DNA from: Halomonas sp. KG2 | GTDB taxonomy: Bacteria > Pseudomonadota > Gammaproteobacteria > Pseudomonadales > Halomonadaceae | DNA: 64,000 bases | Direction of reading: 5' to 3' | Assembly: GCA_030440445.1 (NCBI GenBank) | Contig: CP098528.1 | Span: forward strand, 1,984,001 to 2,048,000 | In this document: positions 1 to 7,737 of the stretch, piece after piece | Layout of the letters: each line of letters begins with the position of its first letter | Numbering within the stretch: position 1 is the first letter of the stretch | Notes under the pieces: model-generated | What the model saw: the letters and a program-made list of their open reading frames with translations, nothing else | Databases searched by the model: none | What the model was told of the DNA's origin: nothing | Made by a program: the position numbers and the translations under genes

Positions 1-1
1 G

Positions 2-550
2 GAAGAGGCAATTGATAGCCCATTTCCTGTGCTCGGCATTGCCGCGTGGAGTGGTACTGGTAAGACAACTCTGTTAGCGCAGCTTTTGCCTCGCCTGCGC
101 GAAAAGGGGCTCAGGGTGGGGGTGATAAAGCATGCCCACCATAGCTTTGATGTCGATCAGCCAGGAAAAGATAGCTATAAACTTCGTCAGGCTGGCGCTG
201 CGCCTATGTTGATTGCATCTCGAGAGCGTTTTGCCATGATGCAAGAGACACCTGGCCAAGAAGAACCGGATCTTGGCTACCTCTTGTCACTGATGATTAC
301 CCAGACGCCAGATTTGGTCATTGTGGAAGGCTTCAAGGCGTGGCCAATTCCTAAGCTAGTCCTGTACCGTGCAGGGGTTGGCGATGTTTCCATTGTCAGT
401 GGCGACTGGGTACAGGCGGTAGCGTCAAGTGGCTCACTGCCTCCATCAATTCGCCCAACAGCTAAGCGGCTGGACCTGAATAATATTGAAGCGATCACTG
501 AGTGGGTAATCGAGTGGATGAATGCTCAACCCAATGCTGTGGCTAACTAA
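2..550 (+). CDS. mobB: Molybdopterin-guanine dinucleotide biosynthesis protein MobB (5' end may be cut)
   Basis: GTP-binding P-loop protein that assists MobA in attaching GMP to molybdopterin. The Walker A motif (W-S-G-T-G-K-T-T) lies at the very N-terminus, followed by the conserved K-H-A-H-H segment typical of MobB. The frame is open from base 2, so the true start may lie left of the window. The first in-window start codon is GTG at 29, giving 173 residues, close to the family length, but no convincing ribosome binding site precedes it. It sits 60 bases before the moaC-moaD fusion and belongs to a cofactor gene group. Family assignment is firm; the start is not. Confidence 0.9.
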   Translation, partial: EEAIDSPFPVLGIAAWSGTGKTTLLAQLLPRLREKGLRVGVIKHAHHSFDVDQPGKDSYKLRQAGAAPMLIASRERFAMMQETPGQEEPDLGYLLSLMITQTPDLVIVEGFKAWPIPKLVLYRAGVGDVSIVSGDWVQAVASSGSLPPSIRPTAKRLDLNNIEAITEWVIEWMNAQPNAVAN

Positions 551-610
551 ATTAGCGGCTCCCCAAACAGTATTTTTATAACACCGTGGCTTGATTAAAA
601 AGGTAACGAT

Positions 611-1405
611 ATGCAGCTAACTCACCTCAATAAACACGGCGAAGCCAACATGGTCGATGTCGGAGATAAGCGAGAGACTCGCCGCGAGGCGGTAGCGTCT
701 GGGCGTATCGTTATGCAGCCTAAAACGTTGCAGCTGTTGAGTGATGGCGAGTTGCCCAAAGGCGATGTGCTGGCGACCGCGCGCATTGCGGGTATTCAGG
801 CGGCAAAGCGCACGCATGAGTTGATCCCGTTGTGCCATTCATTAGCGCTTTCGAAAGTCTCTGTAGATTTCGCTATTGATCACGCTAATGGTTGTGTTGA
901 TGTTTCCGCGCTGTGCCGCCTTAATGGACAGACCGGGGTAGAGATGGAAGCTCTGACCGCTGTGTCGGTGGCTTGTCTGACGCTTTACGATATGTGTAAA
1001 GCGGTGGATAAAGAGATGCGCATTGACGCCATTCAATTGGAAAGTAAGCGGGGCGGTGTTCGTGGCGATTATCAACGAGGTGTGCCAGAACCGATTGTGA
1101 CTGGCGGTGGCGTTGCGGGGGAGGTTCGCTTAGGCGAGCGATGTGCATCCCCTTGCGTGCGGGTTAAGTTTCTTGCGGAGCTGCGTGAGCGGGTTGAAGA
1201 GAGTGATCTGGCCATTGGGCTTGATCAACTGCCAAGTCGAGATGTGGCGGGGTTGAAAGCGGCGTTAAGCGCTATGGATGCACGCTTTAATGTGTTGTCA
1301 GAGCAGCGCACGTTGTGTGCTATCAATCAAGTGATGGCCAACGATAGTGCGCGCCTTACCGATGAGGATGAAGTGGCCTTCTTTCCTCCAGTGACGGGTG
1401 GGTAA
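611..1405 (+). CDS. moaC: Fused MoaC-MoaD: cyclic pyranopterin monophosphate synthase plus molybdopterin synthase small subunit
   Basis: Residues 1 to about 155 are a full MoaC, which makes cyclic pyranopterin monophosphate. It has the K-G-D motif at 50-52, the L-I-P-L-C-H segment at 71-76 and the catalytic Y-D-M-C-K (Asp127, Lys130). After a linker of about 27 residues, residues 183-264 are a complete MoaD, the sulfur-carrying small subunit of molybdopterin synthase. It starts V-R-V-K-F-L-A-E-L and ends in the required Gly-Gly. No stop codon separates them. MoaC alone is usually about 160 residues. An in-frame GTG at 1157 could start a separate MoaD, but no well-placed ribosome site precedes it; the nearest GGGGAGG is 33 bases upstream. 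moaE follows 4 bases after the stop. Confidence 0.9.
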   Translation: MQLTHLNKHGEANMVDVGDKRETRREAVASGRIVMQPKTLQLLSDGELPKGDVLATARIAGIQAAKRTHELIPLCHSLALSKVSVDFAIDHANGCVDVSALCRLNGQTGVEMEALTAVSVACLTLYDMCKAVDKEMRIDAIQLESKRGGVRGDYQRGVPEPIVTGGGVAGEVRLGERCASPCVRVKFLAELRERVEESDLAIGLDQLPSRDVAGLKAALSAMDARFNVLSEQRTLCAINQVMANDSARLTDEDEVAFFPPVTGG

Positions 1406-1409
1406 TCAG

Positions 1410-1886
1410 ATGGCTGATATTACCGAGACTGAATTGGATATTGCTGTCAGGGTTCAAGAGGCAGCGTTTAAAATGGATGATGGCTATGAAAGTGCGCTGC
1501 GCAAGCGCACCGATATCGGCGCTATTGTCACCTTCACGGGATTTGTGCGTGACTTTAATGAGTCCCCTGATGTTATTGGGCTTACTCTTGAGCACTACCC
1601 AGGGATGACCGAGCGCACATTAACGCAGATTGGTGAGCAGGCAGGTCAGCGCTGGGCGTTACAGGCCGTACGGATTATTCACCGCATTGGTGATTTGACG
1701 CCGGGAGACCCTATTGTGCGCGTTCTGGTGGCCAGTGCTCATCGCCGCGATGCTTTCCAAGCCTGCGACTTTATTATGGACTTTTTAAAAACCCAGGCGC
1801 CGTTTTGGAAGAAAGAGCACTCCCGCCAGGGGGCTTACTGGGTAAAAGAGCGGCATACTGATCAGCAAGCTGCAGAGCGCTGGTAG
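1410..1886 (+). CDS. moaE: Molybdopterin synthase large (catalytic) subunit MoaE
   Basis: Converts cyclic pyranopterin monophosphate into molybdopterin using sulfur from MoaD. Family features are G-A-I-V-T-F-T-G-F-V-R-D near the start, L-E-H-Y-P-G-M, H-R-I-G-D-L, A-S-A-H-R-R and the lysine-rich F-W-K-K-E near the C-terminus. The ATG at 1410 is preferred over the in-frame GTG at 1398 because 1398 overlaps moaCD and only the ATG has a purine-rich stretch (GGTGGG) about 8 bases upstream. Product 158 residues, normal for MoaE. It is co-transcribed with the MoaC-MoaD fusion, so the whole synthase complex is encoded here. Confidence 0.93.
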   Translation: MADITETELDIAVRVQEAAFKMDDGYESALRKRTDIGAIVTFTGFVRDFNESPDVIGLTLEHYPGMTERTLTQIGEQAGQRWALQAVRIIHRIGDLTPGDPIVRVLVASAHRRDAFQACDFIMDFLKTQAPFWKKEHSRQGAYWVKERHTDQQAAERW

Positions 1887-1887
1887 A

Positions 1888-1914
1888 CGATATTGCCCAA
1901 CAGCATCAATATCG
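1888..1914. terminator. Stem-loop between convergent moaE and RNase J genes
   Basis: A perfect 8-base-pair stem (CGATATTG with CAATATCG) with an 11-base loop starts right after the moaE stop. It lacks a T-run on either side, so it may be a weak or factor-assisted terminator or an RNA 3'-end stabiliser. The call rests only on the inverted repeat and its position between convergent genes. Confidence 0.35.
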
Positions 1915-1923
1915 CCAATGGCT

Positions 1924-3606
1924 TTAACTATCGCTAATGGCTTCTGAAGAGGGCATTTCGGTTGCCATTATTTGTAAATGTACATCTGGCATGTGCTGAA
2001 GGTGATTGGCGAGCCAATGAATTAGCCTTGGTTGCAGTGCTTGACGCAAATCGGCCAATGTCTCTGCTGCTATTTCTAGTAACTGATCATCTAGCCATTC
2101 GCTGAAACTATCTTCATCGAGTGGGCTGGTACCGCTGGCATCCAGCATCAAACGACCAATACGGCACCAGCCAGTGTCGGTAGCCGTAACGGGAAGCGCT
2201 AAGAACAAGCTGCCGCGCCGCGATGAGTGAGAGCCGGTATCAAGCCCTGGATGAGGCACGACGCTATTCTGATTAACGATGCAGGGCGGCTGGGGATAGC
2301 GTGCTTCGCAGCGTAATCCTAGATTGTCGAACATCAACATGTCGCCATTTACCGGTGCGAGCGGGGCGTTAATGCCGAGACTGGTGGCAATTTCTTGATG
2401 GGCAGCCTGATGGCGCGCCTCTCCATGCACCGGCAGCAATGTTTTCGGCCGAACCCATTGATACAGTTTTCTCAGCTCATCTTCGGCAGGATGTCCAGTC
2501 GCGTGTAATTCTGGGTGGTTCATTTCATCGAAAATTGACACCCCAAGCTGCGCTAGGCGTTTTTTCAGTTGTTCAATAGGGCGCTCGTTGCCTGGTATGG
2601 CTTTGGCAGAAAAAATGATGCTATCGCCTGGCTCAAGATCCACAAACGGGTGCCTCCGCTGTGCTAAGCGTTGCAGTGCTGCACGTGGTTCACCTTGGCT
2701 GCCCGTCGCAATAATCACCACCTCTTCTGGCGGCAGGTAGCCTAAATCATGGGGAGGTACTAGCGGCGGAAAGTCGTCTAAATATCCTAGGCCCTTCGCG
2801 ACACTCACCATGCGTTCCATTGAACGGCCCATCAGACTGACGCGTCGGCCGCACTGTTGGGCAGCAATCCCAATCGCTAATACGCGGGCGAGGTTGCTGG
2901 CAAAGCAAGATACCACCACGCGTCCTGTGCACTGTTTTAAGGTGTGAGCGAGTGCTTTAGCAACATCTCCTTCACTGCCCGAATGGCCGGGCATCGGGGC
3001 GTTAGTGGAGTCGCCTATGACGAGATCGATAGGCGCGAGCGCACGAAATTGAGCAGCGTTAATGGGCGAACCAATTAACGGGTTAGGGTCTAGCTTCCAG
3101 TCCCCGGTGTGCAGCACGCGGTAATCGCCTGCCTGCATTAGGATTGAGCAGCTTTCAGGAATCGAATGGGTAACGTGAAGGTAACGTAGCGTGAAGGGGC
3201 CGAGCTCCATTGCATCACCCGGTTCCACAACGTTTATAGCGGCGCTACTAAGCTGATGCTCTGCAAACTTATGGCGCAGCAACCCCGCCGCTAATGGCGT
3301 TGCAAAAATGGGGCAGTTCCATTTAGGCCAGAGCCACGCCACGGCACCAATGTGATCTTCATGGCCGTGGGTAATGTAGAGCGCCTTTGGGGTAATGTTT
3401 AGCGCTGCTAATGTATCTGTATTGGGCACCTGCAACGGGGAATTGGGTAGATCCTGGCGAATCATCATGCCGCAGTCGACGGCGATCCACTCATCATCGT
3501 ATCCATACAGCGTAAGGTTCATTCCAATTTCACCACACCCACCTAGCGGCAGTAGGCGCAGGGGAGGGCGACGGCGGGGACGAAGTTGAACGCGTGGTGG
3601 ATGCAT
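1924..3606 (-). CDS. RNase J-like metallo-beta-lactamase/beta-CASP ribonuclease
   Basis: 560-residue protein of the RNase J family, zinc-dependent 5'-exo/endoribonucleases acting on RNA in the cytoplasm. The metal-binding motif H-G-H-E-D-H-I-G-A is at residues 80-88. Further family motifs are V-D-C-G near 43-45, H-T-G-D-W-K-L-D-P, a G-D-S-T-N-A motif and the beta-CASP motifs S-C-F-A-S-N and P-V-H-G-E. The N-terminus is short and arginine-rich before L-P-L-G-G-C-G-E-I-G-M-N, the usual beginning. The family is best known from Firmicutes and Actinobacteria and is patchy in gammaproteobacteria, which rely on RNase E. Its RNA substrates here cannot be told from sequence. It is convergent with moaE and divergent from purU. 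Confidence 0.88.
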   Translation of the reverse strand: MHPPRVQLRPRRRPPLRLLPLGGCGEIGMNLTLYGYDDEWIAVDCGMMIRQDLPNSPLQVPNTDTLAALNITPKALYITHGHEDHIGAVAWLWPKWNCPIFATPLAAGLLRHKFAEHQLSSAAINVVEPGDAMELGPFTLRYLHVTHSIPESCSILMQAGDYRVLHTGDWKLDPNPLIGSPINAAQFRALAPIDLVIGDSTNAPMPGHSGSEGDVAKALAHTLKQCTGRVVVSCFASNLARVLAIGIAAQQCGRRVSLMGRSMERMVSVAKGLGYLDDFPPLVPPHDLGYLPPEEVVIIATGSQGEPRAALQRLAQRRHPFVDLEPGDSIIFSAKAIPGNERPIEQLKKRLAQLGVSIFDEMNHPELHATGHPAEDELRKLYQWVRPKTLLPVHGEARHQAAHQEIATSLGINAPLAPVNGDMLMFDNLGLRCEARYPQPPCIVNQNSVVPHPGLDTGSHSSRRGSLFLALPVTATDTGWCRIGRLMLDASGTSPLDEDSFSEWLDDQLLEIAAETLADLRQALQPRLIHWLANHLQHMPDVHLQIMATEMPSSEAISDS

Positions 3607-3798
3607 CAGTAATGAAAAGCCTAAAAAGTAAGACCTTAACTATACGGGAAGGCAGGGGCGGGTAACAATCATCGCGGCATTTGGCTGCGGTGCTTCCTTG
3701 ATAAGCATAAGGTACACTATTTCGCCTATATACCGCTTCCCTACCGCTGGTAGGTGCTTGTCGAACGTGCCGTTAAAATATGTCAAGAGTGTTTATTT

Positions 3799-4653
3799 AT
3801 GTCTCATTATTACCGTTTGGTGGTGTCTTGCCCTGATCAAGTGGGCATCGTGGCGCGTGTCTCAAGCTTTATTGCTCAACAAGGTGGTTCTATCACTGAA
3901 GCAAGCCAGCATTCTGATCTTGAGACCGGCCGATTCTTCATGCGATACGAAATTTTGGCAGATTCGTTGGGTATGTCGGCGGAGGCGTTACGTAGTGCGT
4001 TTGAGCCGGTGGCTAAAGCCTTCAATATGCAGTGGTCGCTCGTCGATACTCAAAAGCGTAGGCGTGTGGTGTTGATGGTGTCGCGGGAGTCTCACTGTCT
4101 GGTTGATCTACTTTATCGTTGGCAGGCTGGGGAGCTTGACTGCGATATTGTCGGGGTTATCTCAAACCATGAGGATATGCGATCACTCACTGAGTGGTAT
4201 GGCATTCCTTACCATCATGTGCCCGTCGATCCTGATAACAAGCAGGTTGCTTTCGAGCAGGTGCAAGCGCAGATTGATAGTGCACGGGCTGACTGCGTTG
4301 TGCTGGCACGTTACATGCAGATTTTGCCACCTTCGCTCTGCTCGCGTTACGCGGGACGGGTGATTAACATCCACCATAGCTTCTTACCCTCTTTTGCTGG
4401 TGCTAAACCCTATCATCAAGCTTACCAGCGTGGCGTTAAGCTAATCGGTGCTACCTGTCACTATGTCACCGAAGAGCTGGATGCTGGGCCGATTATTGAA
4501 CAAGATATTCATCGAGTAAGTCATTGCCATACGCCAACGGATCTCGTGCGTTTTGGGCGCGATGTCGAAAAAGCGGTATTGGCGCGTGGTTTACGATGGC
4601 ATTTAGAAGACCGAGTATTAATCCATGGCAATAAGACTGTGGTGTTCAGCTAA
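3799..4653 (+). CDS. purU: Formyltetrahydrofolate deformylase PurU
   Basis: Hydrolyses 10-formyltetrahydrofolate to formate and tetrahydrofolate, balancing the one-carbon pool and feeding formate to PurT. Residues 1-80 form an ACT domain (V-S-C-P-D-Q-V-G-I-V-A-R-V), followed by a formyltransferase fold. The catalytic region is I-N-I-H-H-S-F-L-P-S-F, with G-A-T-C-H-Y-V-T-E-E-L-D-A-G-P-I-I-E-Q-D downstream. The start at 3799 gives 284 residues, normal length, with AAGAG upstream. The frame is open further 5' but that stretch lacks family similarity. Confidence 0.95.
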   Translation: MSHYYRLVVSCPDQVGIVARVSSFIAQQGGSITEASQHSDLETGRFFMRYEILADSLGMSAEALRSAFEPVAKAFNMQWSLVDTQKRRRVVLMVSRESHCLVDLLYRWQAGELDCDIVGVISNHEDMRSLTEWYGIPYHHVPVDPDNKQVAFEQVQAQIDSARADCVVLARYMQILPPSLCSRYAGRVINIHHSFLPSFAGAKPYHQAYQRGVKLIGATCHYVTEELDAGPIIEQDIHRVSHCHTPTDLVRFGRDVEKAVLARGLRWHLEDRVLIHGNKTVVFS

Positions 4654-4738
4654 GCATGTTGTTTAGATACGCAGAGTTTTTAGTCAATTCAAGTTTACAG
4701 CTGGCTTCTCGTTAGCTGACGGGTAGATAGGGGCATCC

Positions 4739-5410
4739 ATGTCTTTCGCGCAAAGTGTTTTAGCTCCCTGGGCATTGTTGCTGACGTGGTTGGTATCGTT
4801 AAGCGTACTTGCGTGGATGATATGGCTGCGCCCCTGGCGAGTACTGATAGGCGATGTGGCTCTTCAGCATCGGTGGTTAGCCGCGACGCTCGCTGTGGTG
4901 TTGATGTGGCAACTGCGTGCTCAGGCAGTCGATTGGTTAACCCTGCACTTAGTCTTCACCGTCTTAATGACGTTGGTATTCAAAATGCCTCTCGCATTAA
5001 TCAGCAATGTGCTGATTAATGTTGCGATGTCAGCTATTGGCCGCAACGAATGGGTGTTACTAGGCGCTAATGTATTGGTAACCGGCATTGTACCTGCGGT
5101 CATTACCGGTCTGGTATGGCGATGGGTAGACCGGCGCCTGCCGGATAACTTGATGATCTTTTTATTCGCATGCGGCTTTTTTGGCGCAGCGCTGGCAACG
5201 CTGGCAGGAGGGTTGTCAGCGGTCTTGCTAATCATAGTGGCGGGTACCGACTCTGAAGCTGTGTACTTAGCCCAAGAGTATGCGCGCTTCTTACCCCTGT
5301 TAATGCCCTCCGAGGCTTTTATCACAGGGATGTTGCTCAGCATTTTGCTGGTGTATCACCCGAGTTGGGTGGCGACGTTTAATGATCGTCGCTATATAGA
5401 TTCTCAGTAA
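4739..5410 (+). CDS. CbiM-like multi-pass membrane protein (putative energy-coupling-factor permease)
   Basis: 223-residue, strongly hydrophobic protein with about six or seven membrane segments. The conserved-looking C-terminal stretch P-S-E-A-F-I-T-G-M-L-L-S-I-L-L-V-Y and the run of helices resemble the CbiM/energy-coupling-factor permease superfamily as found in pseudomonads without adjacent CbiN, CbiQ or CbiO genes. With no partner subunits visible nearby, transport of cobalt or nickel is not supported, and the function is open. A GGGG stretch precedes the ATG. It is convergent with lexA across a 58-base gap that holds a stem-loop. Confidence 0.6.
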   Translation: MSFAQSVLAPWALLLTWLVSLSVLAWMIWLRPWRVLIGDVALQHRWLAATLAVVLMWQLRAQAVDWLTLHLVFTVLMTLVFKMPLALISNVLINVAMSAIGRNEWVLLGANVLVTGIVPAVITGLVWRWVDRRLPDNLMIFLFACGFFGAALATLAGGLSAVLLIIVAGTDSEAVYLAQEYARFLPLLMPSEAFITGMLLSILLVYHPSWVATFNDRRYIDSQ

Positions 5411-5420
5411 GCGTGTAAGG

Positions 5421-5451
5421 CCGGTAAGGCATCTAACGATTGCCTCACCGG
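5421..5451. terminator. Stem-loop between convergent membrane-protein gene and lexA
   Basis: CCGGTAAGGC pairs with GCCTCACCGG around an 11-base loop with one internal mismatch. There is no T-run. Its position between two convergent stop codons suggests a shared transcription end, but the evidence is only structural. Confidence 0.35.
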
Positions 5452-5468
5452 TATTCATACGAGCTCGA

Positions 5469-6146
5469 TTATCCCAGTGCTTGGCCGTTACCGCCACGTA
5501 TGACACCAACTCCCACCCCTTCGATATCCAACTGCTGCGTGCGTAGGTCAATTTCTATGGGCGCAAAGTCGCTGTTTTCAGCAATCAGTGTCACCGTATG
5601 GCCCTGTCGTTTAAAGCGTTTTACAGTGACTTCATCTTCTAGCCTTGCCACCACAATCTGGCCATCACGAACCCGGTCGGTGCGATGCACGGCAAGAAGG
5701 TCGCCTTCCAGTATGCCAACATCCTTCATTGACAAGCCTCGCACCCGAAGAAGGTAATCCGCTTTGGGGGTAAAGTATTCAGCGGGGAGTGGGCAATAAC
5801 GATCAATGTGTTCCGCTGCTAGAATCGGGCTTCCTGCGGCCACCTCTCCGATGACTGGTAAGCCATTTGGTAGTGGTTCTACGTTGGCGGCAGGCGCTGT
5901 TGCCGAGACATCACTGATATCCTGTGGTTCCTGATTAGGCAGTCGAATTCCCCGCGAGGTGTTACGGATAATGCGGATGGCACCTTTGCGCTCAAGCGCT
6001 CGTAAATGCTCTTCAGCAGCGTTAGGAGAACGAAAGCCTAGCGCTTTGGCAATTTCTGCGCGGGTCGGTGGATAGCCAAATTCAGACATCGTTTTAACAA
6101 TAAAATCAAAAACATGCTGTTGACGAGCAGTAAGAGGACGCGACAT
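5469..6146 (-). CDS. lexA: LexA repressor, SOS regulator
   Basis: SOS repressor that self-cleaves on contact with RecA filaments. An N-terminal winged-helix domain ([13 protein letters not shown] near 26-38) is followed by the S24 autoprotease. The cleavage bond is Ala104-Gly105 (E-V-A-A-G-S-P), with nucleophile Ser139 (G-L-S-M-K-D) and Lys176 (V-T-V-K-R-F). The open frame extends 36 codons further upstream, but homology begins at the ATG at 6146, giving 225 residues. Possible LexA operators lie just upstream. Its position beside psrA and nagZ matches Pseudomonas synteny. Confidence 0.96.
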   Translation of the reverse strand: MSRPLTARQQHVFDFIVKTMSEFGYPPTRAEIAKALGFRSPNAAEEHLRALERKGAIRIIRNTSRGIRLPNQEPQDISDVSATAPAANVEPLPNGLPVIGEVAAGSPILAAEHIDRYCPLPAEYFTPKADYLLRVRGLSMKDVGILEGDLLAVHRTDRVRDGQIVVARLEDEVTVKRFKRQGHTVTLIAENSDFAPIEIDLRTQQLDIEGVGVGVIRGGNGQALG

Positions 6147-6182
6147 AACAAACTCCAAAAAATTAAATAAGACAGTGGTTAC

Positions 6183-6217
6183 ATGTCGGCTTAAACAGTA
6201 TGTGGTTAAGTATACAG
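6183..6217 (-). promoter_or_regulatory. Possible tandem LexA operators upstream of lexA
   Basis: Two sites approximate the gammaproteobacterial SOS box CTGT-N8-ACAG: 6183-6198 (ATGT-N8-ACAG, one mismatch) and 6202-6217 (GTGG-N8-ACAG, two mismatches). Their centres are 19 bases apart. They lie 37-71 bases upstream of the lexA start, where autoregulatory operators are expected. The match is imperfect, so this is a candidate only. Confidence 0.4.
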
Positions 6218-6411
6218 TATGTTGCTCTGTCCAGTACATGCTAGAGCGTTTCACAATGGTAGTCGTTATGCGAATGGTGTCAGGAATGGAGCTAGGAGCG
6301 ACGAGTCGAAGGAACTATGTCAACGGCAAACTCGATAGCGTCTGATGGCAGGCGTTTGAATAGGGGCCTAGGGTGCATTTGAGCGTTGGGTAAAAAGCTA
6401 AAGATAAGTGA

Positions 6412-6440
6412 TTGAGCCAAATAGCGTTATGGCATAGTAT
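6412..6440 (+). promoter_or_regulatory. Sigma70-type promoter of psrA
   Basis: TTGAGC at 6412-6417 and TAGTAT at 6435-6440 are separated by 17 bases, an ideal spacing. Transcription would begin near 6447, about 32 bases before the psrA start. The rest of the 332-base lexA-psrA interval (6147-6478) holds the LexA operator candidates and no recognisable gene. Confidence 0.6.
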
Positions 6441-6453
6441 TTAACGATGTTTT

Positions 6454-6465
6454 AAACACTCGTTT
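6454..6465 (+). promoter_or_regulatory. PsrA operator (autoregulatory site)
   Basis: AAAC-ACTC-GTTT is a perfect inverted repeat with a 4-base centre. It matches the known PsrA core AAAC-N2-4-GTTT, although the outermost flanking bases are T rather than G/C. It sits about 7 bases downstream of the predicted transcription start, where bound PsrA would block elongation or initiation. Autorepression is inferred by analogy with Pseudomonas. Confidence 0.65.
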
Positions 6466-6478
6466 TCTGGAGGGCGCT

Positions 6479-7153
6479 ATGGCGCAATCTGATACGGTAA
6501 CACGTATCCTTGATACCGCTGAGGTGCTGTTTGCCGAGCGTGGTTTTGCCGAAACATCGCTACGCAATATCACCAGTAAAGCGCGGGTTAATTTGGCGGC
6601 TGTCAATTACCACTTTGGTTCTAAAAAGGCGCTTATCCAGGCGGTATTTGCGCGCTATTTAGACCCCTTCTCACAACGTTTTCACACGGCGCTTGATGAA
6701 CTGGAAGCGCAGTACAACGGTGATGTGATTCCGCTTGAAGTGCTGTTGGAAACAATGGCAAGCACGGTGCTGGCAGTGCCTGCTGAGCGCAATAGTTTGA
6801 AGGTGTTTATGCGTCTGCTAGGGTTGGCGTATAGTCAGGCACAAGGGCATTTACGCCGTTATATCCAGCAGCAGTACGGCGATGTGTTTACCCGCTTTAC
6901 TGAGCTGGTGCGCCAGGCAACGCCAGATTTACCTGATGCTGAGCGTTTTTGGCGACTACATTTCATGCTGGGCACCGTGATTTTTACGCTGTCAGGTTTA
7001 GATGCGCTGCGAGACATTGCCGCGAAAGACTATAATGAGCAAGTAACCGTCAGGGATTTGGTAAGACGTTTACGCCCTGTCGTGGTTGCCGCCATGAATG
7101 CTCCGCTACCGCCTGCTGCTGAAGGACATTATGCGAACGCCCACGTTAGCTGA
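6479..7153 (+). CDS. psrA: TetR-family regulator PsrA
   Basis: 224-residue TetR-family repressor. In Pseudomonas, PsrA senses long-chain fatty acids and controls beta-oxidation genes and rpoS. The N-terminal helix-turn-helix closely follows the PsrA pattern: E-R-G-F-A-E-T-S-L-R-N-I-T, then V-N-L-A-A-V-N-Y-H-F-G-S-K-K-A-L-I. It starts at ATG 6479 with GGAGG about 8 bases upstream. The gene lies between lexA and the YkuD/nagZ genes, the same order as in P. aeruginosa, and carries its own likely operator. Target genes elsewhere are not visible here. Confidence 0.9.
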   Translation: MAQSDTVTRILDTAEVLFAERGFAETSLRNITSKARVNLAAVNYHFGSKKALIQAVFARYLDPFSQRFHTALDELEAQYNGDVIPLEVLLETMASTVLAVPAERNSLKVFMRLLGLAYSQAQGHLRRYIQQQYGDVFTRFTELVRQATPDLPDAERFWRLHFMLGTVIFTLSGLDALRDIAAKDYNEQVTVRDLVRRLRPVVVAAMNAPLPPAAEGHYANAHVS

Positions 7154-7652
7154 ACTACCCCCGCAGAATGGTGGTTGGATAGAGATCAATATCAAACACC
7201 AGCAGCTATGCTGGTGGCAAGGGCGCACGCTGCAGTACACGTGCGCTGTGTCCACCGGTGAGAAAGGCGTAGGACAGCAGGAAGGCAGCGGTCAAACCCC
7301 TCTTGGATGGCATTATATCCGCGCATCGATAGGGGACGGTTTAGCTGATAATGCTGTTTTTCGGGGGCGGCGATGGACTGGGGAGGTGTTTACGTCGGCG
7401 CTTGCGGCGGAATTCCCTCATCGTGATTGGATATTAACGCGCATTTTGTGGCTGTGTGGTTTGGAGAGAGGAGTGAATCGAGGCGGGGATGTCGACACTC
7501 AGCGTCGCTTTATCTATCTTCATGGCACGCCACCTGATCAACCGATGGGCGTGGCTGCTTCACATGGGTGTATTCGGTTGCGCAATGATGATCTGATGTA
7601 TCTTTTTGAGCATGCGCCGCCGGGCACGCCCGTTTGGCTTCATAATGGCTAA
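7131..7652 (+). CDS. YkuD-domain enzyme without signal peptide, probable cytoplasmic L,D-carboxypeptidase
   Basis: YkuD (L,D-transpeptidase fold) protein of 173 residues. The catalytic motif is complete: His131-Gly-Thr, then S-H-G-C-I-R-L with Cys147. It has no signal peptide or membrane anchor, unlike periplasmic cross-linking enzymes. Cytoplasmic YkuD proteins such as Acinetobacter ElsL act as L,D-carboxypeptidases trimming recycled muropeptides. With nagZ directly downstream, that role is the best inference. The ATG at 7131 has GAAGGA upstream and overlaps the psrA 3' end by 23 bases, suggesting coupling. An in-frame ATG at 7098 has no supporting site. Confidence 0.8.
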   Translation: MRTPTLAELPPQNGGWIEINIKHQQLCWWQGRTLQYTCAVSTGEKGVGQQEGSGQTPLGWHYIRASIGDGLADNAVFRGRRWTGEVFTSALAAEFPHRDWILTRILWLCGLERGVNRGGDVDTQRRFIYLHGTPPDQPMGVAASHGCIRLRNDDLMYLFEHAPPGTPVWLHNG

Positions 7653-7737
7653 GCGTAGGCAACGTATTATTGATTTTTTGACACGAGAGATTGATCAACT
7701 AAAATTGACGGCCCTTTTGTTGGATCCATCACAATGA
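7645..7737 (+). CDS. Small ORF (30 residues) translationally coupled to nagZ
   Basis: An ATG-initiated frame begins inside the last codons of the YkuD gene and ends with TGA overlapping the nagZ ATG as ATGA. It begins M-A-K-R-R-Q-R-I-I-D-F-L and is basic at the N-terminus, with an amphipathic helical pattern after it. It fills exactly the gap between the two flanking genes and links them by overlaps at both ends, which suggests a real coupling peptide. No strong ribosome site precedes it, and I do not recognise a family. It is too short for homology by eye. Confidence 0.4.
   Translation: MAKRRQRIIDFLTREIDQLKLTALLLDPSQ

Noticed and set aside
3698..4075. 125-residue plus-strand ORF overlapping the start of purU
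   Set aside because: It is an out-of-frame shadow of the purU coding sequence with no ribosome site or recognisable protein pattern.
5556..6131. Alternative long start for lexA at 6254
   Set aside because: The 36 extra codons include the operator candidates and the upstream region and have no LexA similarity; the ATG at 6146 fits the family.
6219..6234. Third LexA-like box (ATGT-N8-CCAG)
   Set aside because: Two mismatches in the half-sites and irregular spacing from the other two; too weak to list as an operator.
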